From positions 1 through 23,950 of the forward strand of contig JAGFMI010000032.1 of NCBI GenBank assembly GCA_021030905.1: 23,950 nucleotides of DNA, read 5' to 3'. Position numbers and translations under genes: made by a program. The DNA comes from Pyrenula massariospora (taxonomy: Eukaryota > Ascomycota > Eurotiomycetes > Pyrenulales > Pyrenulaceae). Shown in pieces: positions 14,676 through 23,950 of this stretch (position 1 is the first letter of the stretch; each line of letters opens with the position of its first letter). Below the pieces are notes generated by a model. The model saw only the letters and a list, made by a program, of their open reading frames with translations, had not been told where the DNA came from and did no database searches.

Positions 14676-16695
14676 TTAACATCCTCAATAATATACAGAT
14701 ATATACAAGAATAATCAAACTACATCTACAAAATGTCAATATAAAATACCGGATTCCAAACCTAAATGGTGATTTTCAGTTAAATGGTAGGTCAACATTC
14801 TTAATAGCCCTACAGCTAAAAAAGCTGTACCTATTATAACATGTAATCCATGGACAAATTGTTATCAAAAAAGCTCTTTATCTTTTTTTCCATCTCTTAT
14901 CAAGATGGTTCAGACTATGTCTTCAGCATATAATTGCCGCAAGGTGTTCGTGGTAGAATTATTGTAAATAAAGTACTCATCTACTAGTCGTTGAGGCTTC
15001 TTGTATCCCCCCCAATATTGGTTAATTTATTCAATACAAACTTCGCCGCACATTGTCCTTATTATTTTATGTAATAATGAAGGAGTTTCATGCTATTTAC
15101 CTCGTTTTCTACCTAAACTATTATCTATTTCTATTCATTCTATTTTTAATATCTTTTATATTTTCCAATTGTTTGTGATTTAAATTTTGATTTTCTGAAA
15201 CAATCTTGGTTACTGTTCTAAAATCCTCATAATCTAATCTTTTTTTTCCATGTAAACTATATTTGTAAAAAAAATGTACAATTTTATCAAAAATGTCACT
15301 AAATTTATATACAACAAAAGTAGATTGAGTAGGTCTAGTTTTTACTGTTTCTACCAATCCACAATTCAAATAAATTGCTATTTTTTCAAGTAAGTTTATA
15401 TCTCTTATATCCTGAGATATTGAAAAATAAGGTTTTGCTTTGTTAGGTTGGTTTTTACTTATTTTTATATAAAAACAACCTTCTGCATCAGTAAAACCTG
15501 CAATTCAATAAGGATTAAAATTACCATCACAATACACTTTATTTCGTGTTATTGGTACTATACCTGGAAAAATGTTAAATAATGATTCAGATAATCCTTT
15601 GTTCATTGAAGCTCTAATAGATAAAATTTCATTTAATCCCTTTTCGTTTTTATCTTGTTTATCATAAATAATATTAACAGCTAAACAAAAAAGCCTAAAA
15701 TCTTCTTTTTTTTGAGTGAGTAAACTATATTTGTTGAAATGAGGTATAATTTTTTCTTTAATGCTTTTTATAGATTGTACTGAATATATTGCATTTTTTC
15801 TACCATTTCTTATTCTACTGATAATAGTACCTACACCAAAAAAATCTTGGATATTTATTAATAAATCTTTATCTTTTTCATTCAATTCTATTGTGAATAT
15901 AGGACTTATACGTAGAGATTTAAATCTGCTGTTATCTTTTGCAATTCTTATAAAAAAACTAGCTTCTCCGTCACAAAAACCTGTAACTCAATTAGGATTT
16001 AATTTAAAATTTGTTACAATTGAATAGAATCTATTTAATTGTTTTAAAGTAGGGGCTAGAAATAACCCGGTACCAAAATAAAAACAAGAAGCATAAGTGC
16101 TGTCTGATAAAGTATACGAAGATACTGTGTATTCAATTGCTTGTAATCCTGTGAATATAATAGCTAATATTATTGTATATGTTAAACCATATAATGCTCC
16201 ACTTCTGTTACCTTGTATTAATGAATGATGAGCATATGTTACAGTTACACCAGAAGATAATAATATAACTGTATTTAACAATGGCAACTCAAATGGATTT
16301 ATAGAATCTATACCCAATGGAGGTCATTTAGCCCCCAGCTCCGTATTAGGAGACAAAGCACTGTGAAAAAATGACCAAAATATTGCTAAAAAAAAAAATA
16401 TTTCAGAAACTATAAATAATCCTATTCCTAAATTTAAACCTTTTTGTACTGCTAAAGTATGATTACCTAAATATGTTGCTTCTGATATCACATCTTTAAA
16501 TCAGAATGACATACAAAATATTACACTAATTAAAGCTGTATATAGGTAAAAATATGATGATATAAAACCATGAAATGTTAATACTGCACTAAAAGTTAGA
16601 TTTAATAATGATATACTACTATATAAAGGCCAAGGAGATGGAGAAACTAAATGAAAAGGATGAAATTGAAATAAACTCCTAGTTAAATTTGTCAT
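14676..16695 (-). CDS. cox3: Cytochrome c oxidase subunit 3, two exons
   Basis: Exon 1 16695-16065 (631 nt) and exon 2 14854-14676 (179 nt) make a 269-residue protein, the usual length. Start [24 protein letters not shown]. Conserved blocks include [44 protein letters not shown] and, across the junction, [14 protein letters not shown]. It ends [22 protein letters not shown]3 is the third core subunit of complex IV. The splice joins GGG T to TC CAT, restoring the GFHG motif. TGA Trp codons occur, for example in [17 protein letters not shown] near 16501. Confidence 0.97.
14855..16064 (-). other. Group I intron of cox3
   Basis: 1210 nt, phase 1. Exon end GGGT pairs with guide GCCC (U-G at the cut), and the intron ends in G at 14855. 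A core-like string GAAGACATAGTCTGAACC lies near 14905-14925. Most of it is filled by a LAGLIDADG ORF. Confidence 0.85.
15121..16064 (-). CDS. LAGLIDADG homing endonuclease/maturase ORF of the cox3 intron, in frame with exon 1
   Basis: About 314 codons continuing from the COX3 FGTG codons and stopping at 15121-15123. Two motifs, GFCDGEASF near 15980 and GFTDAEGCF near 15490, both keep the acidic residue. Two internal TGA codons are Trp, each just before a motif (WVTGF, WIAGF). It appears intact. Likely intron homing and/or maturase role. Confidence 0.88.
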
Positions 16696-16876
16696 ATTGT
16701 TTTAAGAATATTGATATTAATTAATAAAAAATTACTATAACGCTAAAATATTTTTTTATTGATATTGTCGCTATCTATATAAATTTACATAATAGTAAGC
16801 ATTTCTATATGCTAAACTGGTAAGATAAGGTGTTTTATAACCTTTTTAAGTTATAAATAACAAATGTCAGTTTTTC

Positions 16877-17170
<294 letters not shown>

Positions 17171-17214
17171 TTAAATAAAAAAAAATTATAATTTTTTTTT
17201 TAAGATGTAATAGA

Positions 17215-17325
17215 TTTGTAGCTTCAGCGTATGCAAAACTTAGTTTTGCATAATTGTGCTATTAATAAAGGATTTCTTTATACACCTTTAATGAAAAAAA
17301 ATCTACACCTGTATATACTGTAGCC
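17215..17325 (-). pseudogene. Decayed atp9 fragment upstream of atp9
   Basis: Plus-strand words TAGCTTCAGCG, GCAAAAC, AATTGTGCT and GGATTTCTT..ATACACCT match atp9 codons 25-63, but there are indels, so no frame survives. The same arrangement (relic next to the tRNA-like gene and before the leader) recurs at 13488-13650. Confidence 0.75.
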
Positions 17326-17392
17326 CAGTGTAAGAATTGCACTTACATAAACCAACTTGCAAATGGACGCATTACTGTTATGCTAACCGGGT
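17323..17392 (-). tRNA. tRNA-like gene, copy 1 (anticodon GCA, Cys-like)
   Basis: The D stem GCAT/ATGC and T stem GTAAG/CTTAC are perfect. The acceptor ACCCGGT/ACTGGGC has one A-C mismatch at the end. The anticodon loop TTGCAAG gives GCA but its stem has two T-T mismatches. A normal tRNA-Cys(GCA) exists at 1335-1405, so this may be a second or decaying Cys tRNA. Identity is uncertain. Confidence 0.55.
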
Positions 17393-17688
17393 TTTTTGAT
17401 TTTTAGATATAATAGGGATTGTTATTTGTATATAAAATACTTTAAACAATAAATGGAAAATAATTTACAAAGTTATTTAACATAATTTAAGTACTGTCTT
17501 AAATTGTTAGTTTTTAAAAAATAATATTAGTAAAAAAGTAGTATTTATATTTGATAAATTTATAATTTATTAAAAATAAATTATAGGATATTTAAAATTA
17601 AAATTAATATATATTAATATACAAATATATTGTTTAAATAGATTCAAGTAAAAAATATAAAAATAGTCATACTTTTTAAGCTAAATTT
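17393..17688. other. AT-rich spacer between nad1 and the tRNA-like gene
   Basis: No tRNA, ORF or strong hairpin seen; almost pure A/T with short direct repeats. Confidence 0.5.
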
Positions 17689-19851
17689 TTAGATTAGATA
17701 AAAATTTGTAGGAAATATATTTAAACTATAAACAAAACAAGGCACTAATATAATAAATGCAATAATAACAGGTAATAAAACTGTTCAACAAAAAGACATA
17801 AGTTGATCAAAACGTATTCTTGGGAATGAAGCTCTTGCTAATATAAATATAAATATCATTATACATGATTTTAAACCTAACATCAAACTAAAAAATAAAC
17901 CTTCAATTAAAATATCATTAATTTGTAAACTTAAAGGATTATATGAAAAATAAAAATTAGGACTTATAATATTAAAGAAAAATAAGACTTTTAATAAAAC
18001 AAAAACATCTAAAGGATAAAATAACAAATATCCACCAAAAAACAATATGGCAGTTAAAATACATATTAATACAATGCTAGCATATTCAGCTAGAAAGAAA
18101 AAAACAAAAATAACTGCAGAATGTTCTGTCATAAAACCACTAACTAGTTCTGATTCCAAAATAATGAACAATGATGTATATTTATTCAAATTTATTTACT
18201 TTTAAATAATACATACCTTTATAAGCCAATCCTTTTTTTTTTAGTTACAGTAACCTTAGATATACTTAAATATTTTGCTAAATCTGTATAAAAATCAAAA
18301 CTTTTTATTAAATTATTGTTTAAATCATAAACACCTATTCTGTTAACGTATACTTTCTTTTTGTTTATCAGTATACTTATGGTTTTTCGCATGAGTTTAC
18401 TAAACATAGGATTTAATGACCCAGGTTTACTTATAAAAAAAAAATTTTTTTTATCTTGACCTTTTCCTCAAAGATAATCACTTTTGTTTTCAAATCTATA
18501 AAAGATTTTCATTCTAGCGGCTTTAGTTTATATTCTTCTAAGCTAATTGCATCTTTCATAAAATTATATAAATTACTAAATTAATATTTTTTTATAGAAA
18601 CACTTTCTAAATTTGTTAATAATTTACCACTAGATGATTTATTATCAAAAGTAAAATACTCATAAATACAATAAAATTTTCAAAACCATGTTTTGAAATA
18701 GCAGATTGTAATCCTTTATTTGATTTCCTACTAAATAAATGTTCTTTTAATCTTAAAAACAAATCTTTGGCACTTCCTATATACTATTTTTCATTAATGT
18801 TATTAACGAAAATATAAATACCTCCAATTATTTTTCGTTCCGATTTAACATTATCTTTATAAGTAACTTATAATTAAAATTGGTATTAGTAAATTTAAGT
18901 TTGATACTGTAGAATAATTTTTACAGTACTTTAATTTATATTTACAAATATTAGTATAAAGAATTATTTTATTCATTTTTTTTTCATATATTTTAATATA
19001 TAAATGGACTATATCATTTACAAAAATAAATACTTTTGTATGATCGCATATAGTCTCTGAGGATCCCATTAAACTACAATGTTTAAAAATTTCCTGCTGA
19101 TTATCCTTTGTTATTACTATTAAGATTTTTATTTGTTTAAGTACTTAAATCTTTAGAGTTTTCAGCATACAGCGATCTTTAAAGAGGCCAAATCTTTACA
19201 AGTTAGTATTAAAATAGCCTCTGCTAAGTCAAATGGGGCTCTATTTGTTTCTGCTATACATCCTATAAAAAATATAATTAGTATAGGAAGTAAAGGTAAG
19301 AAAAAAAAAATACTTTTTTGCGTTTCTATATTAACAGTTAAATTTAAACTACCTGTCAATAATATTACAATTAAAATTGCAGAGGTTAATATTAATTCAT
19401 AACTTATTAACTGTGCTGTGCTTCTTAGTGAACCTAAAAAAGCATATTTAGAGTTTGCCGATCAACCTGCTAAAAGTATACCATATGTAGATAAAGAAGA
19501 CACAGCTAATAAATATAATATGCCTAAATTTAAATCTGCTATAGTAATACCCGGTCCATATGGTATTACTGCATAACCTAACAATGAAAATATTAAAGTA
19601 ATAATAGGCCCTAAAAAAAACAAAACTAAATTTGCTTGTGAAGGCGAGACATATTCTTTTAGTAACAATTTAAGGGCATCAGCAAAAGCTTGTAATAAAC
19701 CATAATATCCTACAATATTAGGGCCTAGTCTTCTTTGCATGCTTGCCATCGTCTTTCTTTCCGCTATTGTTACAAAGGCGACAGTTAGTAAAGCAGGAAC
19801 TAATAATATTAATACCTCTATAACAGAGAATAAAGTTTGAAAATTTATCAT
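17689..19851 (-). CDS. nad1: NADH dehydrogenase subunit 1, two exons
   Basis: Exon 1 19851-19216 (212 codons) and exon 2 18156-17689 (156 codons) give a 367-residue complex I membrane subunit. Start [26 protein letters not shown]; conserved [15 protein letters not shown] and [15 protein letters not shown] form the quinone-site region. Across the junction the acidic loop reads [20 protein letters not shown], a hallmark of ND1. The C-terminus includes [21 protein letters not shown] Trp codons occur at 19462 and 17785. It is the ubiquinone-binding region protein linking the arms of complex I. No overlap with atp6 upstream. Confidence 0.97.
18157..19215 (-). other. Group I intron of nad1
   Basis: 1059 nt, phase 0. 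Exon end AGAGGCT pairs over seven bases with the guide GGCCTCT (U-G at the cut), and the intron ends in G at 18157. The core string TCCTCAGAGACTATATGCG lies near 19046-19064. The ORF inside is broken. Confidence 0.88.
18182..18862 (-). pseudogene. Broken GIY-YIG endonuclease ORF in the nad1 intron
   Basis: The reading opens [13 protein letters not shown], then TAG (18784-18786), then [17 protein letters not shown]: a GIY-YIG module with a stop inside the motif. After [11 protein letters not shown] the frame shifts more than once. A clean C-terminal stretch [16 protein letters not shown] with YLSISKVTV (NUMOD1-like DNA-binding part) survives near 18340-18240, followed by another shift at the T run near 18235 and the final stop at 18182. 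It cannot make a full-length enzyme. Confidence 0.8.
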
Positions 19852-20048
19852 TTTTCTTTATTATATAAAGTTTATAAGTTATATATTTTATTTTCTTATT
19901 AATGTATTCAGCTTTTAACCTATTAAATTAATTATATAAAGGTCTTTTTAGTTCATTCTTTTTTTTTTTATTTAGAACTATATATATACAGGGATAGTTA
20001 TATAAATATATAGCTACATTTTTTTAGAATACACTATATTCTAATTTT
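19852..20048. other. Spacer between nad1 and tRNA-Asn
   Basis: AT-rich. On the minus strand, 19898-19945 carries AATTTAATAGGTTAAAAGC and GAATAC words reminiscent of the D and anticodon arms of the neighbouring tRNA-Asn, perhaps a degenerate copy. No ORF. Confidence 0.4.
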
Positions 20049-20120
20049 CGCCTTAAAGATGAATTGAACATCTATAAAAATATTAACAGTATTCCGCTTT
20101 ACCTATTAAGCTATAAAGGC
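20049..20120 (-). tRNA. trnN: tRNA-Asn (GTT)
   Basis: Acceptor GCCTTTA/TTAAGGC (one T-T mismatch), D stem GCTT/AAGC, anticodon stem GAATA/TATTT with loop CTGTTAA (GTT), T stem AGATG/CATCT with loop TTCAATT. Confidence 0.92.
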
Positions 20121-20207
20121 TTAAAAAAATTTATTTTTTTTACGTGTACAACACAAATTAATTGTATACTATATGTAATATACATTTTATTTATCTATAT
20201 ATAATAA

Positions 20208-20966
20208 CTAATGTAAATCCAGACTATCTTTAATGTATGAAGAAGTCAAGACAACAAAAACTTGTGCTTGTATAAAAGCTATACCTAACTCTAATCCTGA
20301 AAAAGCTATTATAAAAGCTAAAGGAATAAAAGCTAAAAAAAAATAAATAAAACCATTATTTGCAATGTTATATGTAAAACCAGCTAATATGTTAAGTAAC
20401 ATATGACCACTTAAAATATTAGCTGCTAATCTTAAACCTAATGAAACATTTCTTGCTAAAAATGATATAAACTCTATTAAAACTAGTAAAGGTAATAATC
20501 CTAATGGACAACCTGATGGCACAAATAAAGAAAAAAATTCTATACCATGTTTGTTAAAGCCTAATATTGTGGTACCTAATACGACAGTAAAACTTATCGA
20601 AAAAGTTAAAATAAAGTGAGATGTAGAAGCAAAACTATAGGGTATCATACCCGATAAATTATTTGCTAATATATATAGAAACAAAGCATATATAAAAGGA
20701 AAATACATTTGTCCTTTATTTTTATTAATTTGACCATATACTATACTATATATAGTAGAGTATAAGGTTTCTATAACAATAGATCAATAATTAAAAATAA
20801 TTTTATTGTAATTTGTACTTATTAAGTGTAAGTACACTATAAAAAATGTAGCTATATATATATATAGAGCTATATTTGTTATAGATAACTTTAAACTATT
20901 TAATAAATATAAGCTAAAAAGATCTTTAATATCAAATTGTTCTAATGGGCTAAAAACTGAATACAT
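20208..20966 (-). CDS. atp6: ATP synthase F0 subunit 6 (subunit a)
   Basis: 252 residues, start MYSVFSPLEQFDIKDLFSLYL. A TGA at 20784-20786 is Trp and splits the frame under the standard code. Conserved membrane blocks: NNLSGMIPYSFASTSHFILTFSIS, then SLGLRLAANILSGHMLLNILAG with the essential Arg of the proton path, then the C-terminal LELGIAFIQAQVFVVLTSSYIKDSLDLH-type ending. It forms the stator half-channels next to the c-ring. The first residues are probably cleaved, as in other fungi. atp8, often upstream of atp6 in fungi, is not present in the adjoining sequence. Confidence 0.97.
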
Positions 20967-21110
20967 AAATTATAAAATAATAAAAAATATGTTTTGTTGG
21001 ATTATAACATTTATTTATATTTAGTATTAACTATAACGATGTTAATACTAATATACCTTAAATATATAAATCTAGTCATAAATCTATTAACAATTACAAA
21101 TAATAATATT

Positions 21111-21192
21111 ATAGATGGCAAGACTTGAACTTGCAAAGAAAAATCTATTCCGTCCTAAGCGGAACCTGGTTACCAATTTTCAGCACACCTAT
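21111..21192 (-). tRNA. trnL: tRNA-Leu (TAG)
   Basis: Acceptor ATAGGTG/CATCTAT, anticodon stem TTCCG/CGGAA perfect with loop CTTAGGA (TAG), a long variable arm typical of class II tRNAs, T stem GCAAG/CTTGC with loop TTCAAGT. Confidence 0.93.
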
Positions 21193-21200
21193 TAGTCAGT

Positions 21201-21273
21201 GTCCGAGATAAGATTTGAACTTACAACCTAAACATCTTCAGTGTTCCGCTCAACCAATTTGAGCTTCTCGAAC
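21201..21273 (-). tRNA. trnF: tRNA-Phe (GAA)
   Basis: Acceptor GTTCGAG/CTCGGAC, D stem GCTC/GAGC, anticodon stem GAACA/TGTTT with loop CTGAAGA (GAA), T stem GTAAG/CTTAT with loop TTCAAAT. It ends 8 nt from tRNA-Leu. Confidence 0.93.
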
Positions 21274-21470
21274 TTTTTTCTTACATCCATAATAATTATA
21301 CATATAATATTTTTCTGATAATAAAATTATTAAGTTTTTGGTTTAATTATAGCCTAGCCTGGAGTGTGTAGTATCTTTCATGTGTTATGTAAAATATAAT
21401 TTTATTATTTAATATTAGTAGTTGGTACAATATACTTAGAGTTTTTTTAAGTTAGATTTTGTACAAAAAC

Positions 21471-21542
21471 TGGAAACATTAGGAATTGAACCTAAAATAA
21501 CGATATGCAAAATCGCTGTTTTACCATTTAAACTATATCCCC
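21471..21542 (-). tRNA. trnA: tRNA-Ala (TGC)
   Basis: Acceptor GGGGATA/TGTTTCC, D stem GTTT/AAAC, anticodon stem GCGAT/ATCGT with loop TTTGCAT (TGC), T stem TTAGG/CCTAA with loop TTCAATT. Confidence 0.92.
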
Positions 21543-22199
21543 TTTACTCTTTTTCATTTAAACTTTATTATGTATATATATATATATAAATAGAGTTATT
21601 GAAGTAATGCAGGAAATAGTTATTAAAATACTATATCTTTCTATAAAGAAAAATTAAAAAAGTTATATTTTTATACAGAATATAAATAAGCGGGTTCTTG
21701 TGTTATGTATGTGCTATGAAAATTATATATAAAGAGTAATTTCAATAATTATACGTTATTTTCTACTAAATAATTAAGTATTTACTTAAGTTAATATTTT
21801 AAACATCAACTTATATTTTAAAAATTTCTGACTTTCCTATATATATATATATAATACATTTTATATTACTAAAAAAAACAACTAATAAAGTTTCTTTATA
21901 TAAAAACTGAAAAACACGTGGATTTATAAAAGTCTAACCAAAAGTCCTAAAAAGCTAGGTTAAAGATATTAAAAACATAAAATCATTATTAGCTATAATA
22001 AACTAATAGTTAGATATTTTTTTTTAGACATTTTATAAATTATTTAGTTATAAATGACTATTTAAGTTGTCAATTGACTATTTTTTTTTTAACAGTTATT
22101 AATAAATTCTAGTTAAATATAATTATTTTTATTAAACCATTAATATAATTACAATTAATTTAATACAAAACTTTAAAAATTTTTCATTACGATATTTAT
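21543..22199. other. 657-nt AT-rich spacer between tRNA-Ala and tRNA-Leu(TAA)
   Basis: No gene seen on either strand. It has TATATA runs near 21570 and 21840. I searched by eye for an RNase P RNA (conserved GAAAGUC and ACAGAA boxes) and did not find it. The slightly more GC-rich patch near 21915-21965 matches nothing I know. Confidence 0.5.
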
Positions 22200-22280
22200 A
22201 TCCAAAAAACGACTTGAACGTTCACGATTTCAATCAACAAAGCTTAAATTTGTCCTGTCTACCAATTCCAGCACTTGGAT
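22200..22280 (-). tRNA. trnL: tRNA-Leu (TAA)
   Basis: Acceptor ATCCAAG/TTTGGAT, perfect anticodon stem ACAAA/TTTGT with loop TTTAAGC (TAA), long variable arm, T loop TTCAAGT. Confidence 0.93.
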
Positions 22281-22651
22281 TTTTTTTTTACTTAACAAAT
22301 TTAATAAGCTTACACTTATATATGTTAGTTATAAAGTATTTATACCAAAAACTAAAAAACTTTTAAACGGCTTTTTAATAAAAAAAAGTTTATCTGTTTA
22401 TATAAGCCCATAATTATAAAAAAGGCACTATAGTTTTAGTCTTATGATGATTTTAATAATAAATTGATATACAAAAATAAAAGTTTATAAATGACTTAAG
22501 AAATGAAAATTAAAGCACTTTAGTAATATTTAACTAAACTATTATATATATTTACGCATATATAAATTACTTAAAAACATATCTAAACATAATAAAAACA
22601 AGACAAAATCGTACTGATACATTTTTTTTTCTGAATCAAAGAAAAAGTAAT
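22281..22651. other. 371-nt AT-rich spacer between tRNA-Leu(TAA) and tRNA-Met
   Basis: No ORF, tRNA or clear repeat seen. Confidence 0.5.
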
Positions 22652-22723
22652 AAGGCTAAAATGATTTGAACATTCATCTAAGCTATTATGAGCAGCTGGC
22701 TTTACCTATTAAGCTATAGCCTT
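22652..22723 (-). tRNA. trnM: tRNA-Met (CAT), copy 2
   Basis: Perfect acceptor AAGGCTA/TAGCCTT, D stem GCTT/AAGC, anticodon stem AGCTG/TAGCT with loop CTCATAA (CAT), T stem GAATG/CATTT with loop TTCAAAT. Confidence 0.92.
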
Positions 22724-22922
22724 AGTGCGTACCAAGTTTTTGTTTCTTGATACATATATAAGCCAATCCGCACTTTAGAGTTAAAGAAGAACTTATAAAA
22801 TATATAAATATTTATATATATTGTAATATATGTAAAAATTAGTAAAATAACATATATATTAATATACATATGGAGCACCTTGTCAGGTAAAAAAAAATTA
22901 CCATTTAGGTTGTTAACTTTAT

Positions 22923-22992
22923 ATGGTTAGTCGAATTCGAATCGACACATTTCGTTTGGAAGACGATAGGTCTACCATTAACCTATAACCAT
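22923..22992 (-). tRNA. trnG: tRNA-Gly (TCC)
   Basis: Perfect acceptor ATGGTTA/TAACCAT, anticodon loop CTTCCAA (TCC) on a stem with one mismatch, perfect T stem GTCGA/TCGAC with loop TTCGAAT. Confidence 0.93.
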
Positions 22993-23512
22993 TTTAATTT
23001 ATTAGTAATATTAAATAATAATTTAAACTTAGTAAATATGCTAAGTAGAAAACAATAATCTTTTTAGCTATTTTTTTTTGTTAGGCCAAAAAATAAACAA
23101 AAATATCTTTACAAATTTGAAACAATAGTTAAAAAAAAAATCTTATATAAAACTAAAGTTTAATAATTTAAATTTTGCTATATCCATGTATGATAGCCCT
23201 GTATTTAAAAATATTGTTAAACTTGGAATTTTTAAGGTCATTAATTACTTAACTAAATTTTTTTAATACCTAAATAACAACCACATAACTTATACACCTT
23301 TTTACTTCATATAATACACTTAAAATACTAAGATAATTTTAATTGGTTTAACGGAATAACAAAAAAAAAATTTTTTTTTATAGATAAATTGTTCAATATA
23401 AAAAATAAAATTATAAATATAAACATATAGCTGAGTTTTCAAATTTATAAATTGTAAATATTCTAATATTGTTATTAAAAAAAAATAAACAAATAATAAA
23501 ATAATAACTAGC
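22993..23512. other. 520-nt AT-rich spacer between tRNA-Gly and tRNA-Arg
   Basis: No convincing gene. It contains a symmetric A10T9 tract at about 23363-23380, of a type seen elsewhere in the window. An 82-codon frame here overlaps tRNA-Arg and is not credible. Confidence 0.5.
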
Positions 23513-23582
23513 AGGTTATAAAGGACTCGAACCTCTATTACAGTGGCCGTAATACTCCGCTTTACCATTAAGCTAATAACCC
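23513..23582 (-). tRNA. trnR: tRNA-Arg (ACG)
   Basis: Acceptor GGGTTAT/ATAACCT (one G-T), D stem GCTT/AAGC, T stem AGAGG/CCTTT with loop TTCGAGT. The anticodon loop TTACGGC gives ACG. The anticodon stem has mismatches at both ends (A-C and G-G), so the identity is a little less sure than the others. Confidence 0.8.
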
Positions 23583-23649
23583 GTGTATTAAATCTATACA
23601 GCTTTTTACTTTAGAAAAAATTGTAATTAAACTATATTATTTTTTAATA

Positions 23650-23722
23650 GTGCGGACCAAGGATTTGCACCTTGATATATTGGTCATGAGCCAATTATGT
23701 TAACTAATTACATCAATCCGCA
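23650..23722 (-). tRNA. trnM: tRNA-Met (CAT), copy 3
   Basis: Acceptor TGCGGAT/GTCCGCA, D stem ATGT/ACAT, perfect anticodon stem ATTGG/CCAAT with loop CTCATGA (CAT), perfect T stem CAAGG/CCTTG with loop TGCAAAT. Confidence 0.93.
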
Positions 23723-23950
23723 TTTTTTTTTTTCAAGCCTTAAAATTTAGAACCTCTAAATTTAGCGTTAATAATAGTACAAATAATAAAAAAAAAGTAT
23801 AGGACTAGAAAATTAGTTATATAAAAAGCGAATTAATACATTAAGAATAACCGTATGTGTGGCAATTATTGCCATGTATTAATTAAACTAAACATAGTTA
23901 AACTGTAGTATACAATAAATAATAACAATAAAAGTTATTATTAAATAAAA
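23723..23950. other. AT-rich terminal spacer
   Basis: Nothing recognisable; a GTGGCAATTATTGCCA near-palindrome sits at about 23859-23874. Confidence 0.4.

Noticed and set aside
15001-15183. Short plus-strand ORF in the cox3 intron
   Set aside because: No motif, overlaps the intron core and the end of the LAGLIDADG ORF on the other strand.
20967-21110. atp8 upstream of atp6
   Set aside because: The interval is short and AT-rich with no frame resembling ATP8; the gene is elsewhere or lost.
21543-22199. Possible RNase P RNA or small rRNA piece
   Set aside because: No conserved boxes or plausible long stems could be found by eye; composition alone is not evidence.
23320-23568. 82-codon minus-strand ORF
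   Set aside because: Overlaps tRNA-Arg and low-complexity AT sequence; no family pattern.

Overview
This is part of a filamentous-fungal (Pezizomycotina-type ascomycete) mitochondrial genome. Every protein gene lies on the minus strand. TGA is read as tryptophan: conserved Trp positions in COX1, COX2, COX3, NAD1, NAD5 and ATP6 are TGA (genetic code 4), so one-frame ORF calls under the standard code break real genes into pieces. COX1 residues such as the GTGWTLYPPLSG block and the [10 protein letters not shown] start, the 1-nt nad4L/nad5 overlap, and a tRNA order resembling the cluster that usually follows rnl (Met-Leu-Ala-Phe-Leu ... Met-Gln-His) all fit that group. The order is inferred; I suspect a dothideomycete-like fungus because of the cox1-cox2 fusion, but cannot confirm it.

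Layout in transcription order (high to low coordinates): tRNAs Met, Arg, Gly, Met, Leu(UUR), Ala, Phe, Leu(CUN) (23.7-21.1 kb); atp6; tRNA-Asn; nad1 with one group I intron; a duplicated block (17.4-12.6 kb); tRNAs Met, Gln, His; then a 9.6-kb cox1-cox2 fusion gene with six group I introns; tRNA-Cys; nad4L; and the first exon of nad5, whose intron runs off the window at position 1. No rRNA, atp8, or other nad genes were found here.

The cox1-cox2 gene has seven exons, including an 11-nt micro-exon, which I placed by pairing each 5' exon end with an internal guide sequence and by the terminal intron G. The exons total 2727 nt, giving one 908-codon frame in which COX1 (about 528 residues) runs through a 141-residue linker into COX2 (about 239 residues). 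Five cox1 introns and the cox3 intron carry homing-endonuclease-type ORFs continuous with the upstream exon.

The most unusual region is 12.6-17.4 kb. The order tRNA-like / atp9 relic / atp9 leader / atp9 / cox3 / ORF119 is repeated as tRNA-like / atp9 relic / atp9 leader / ORF111 / cox3 fragment / broken ORF119. In the second copy the atp9 leader and first 16 codons are joined to an unrelated 111-residue membrane plus zinc-ribbon-like protein (ORF111), which is only visible when TGA is read as Trp. Between the copies lies a chimeric cox3-atp9 reading frame.
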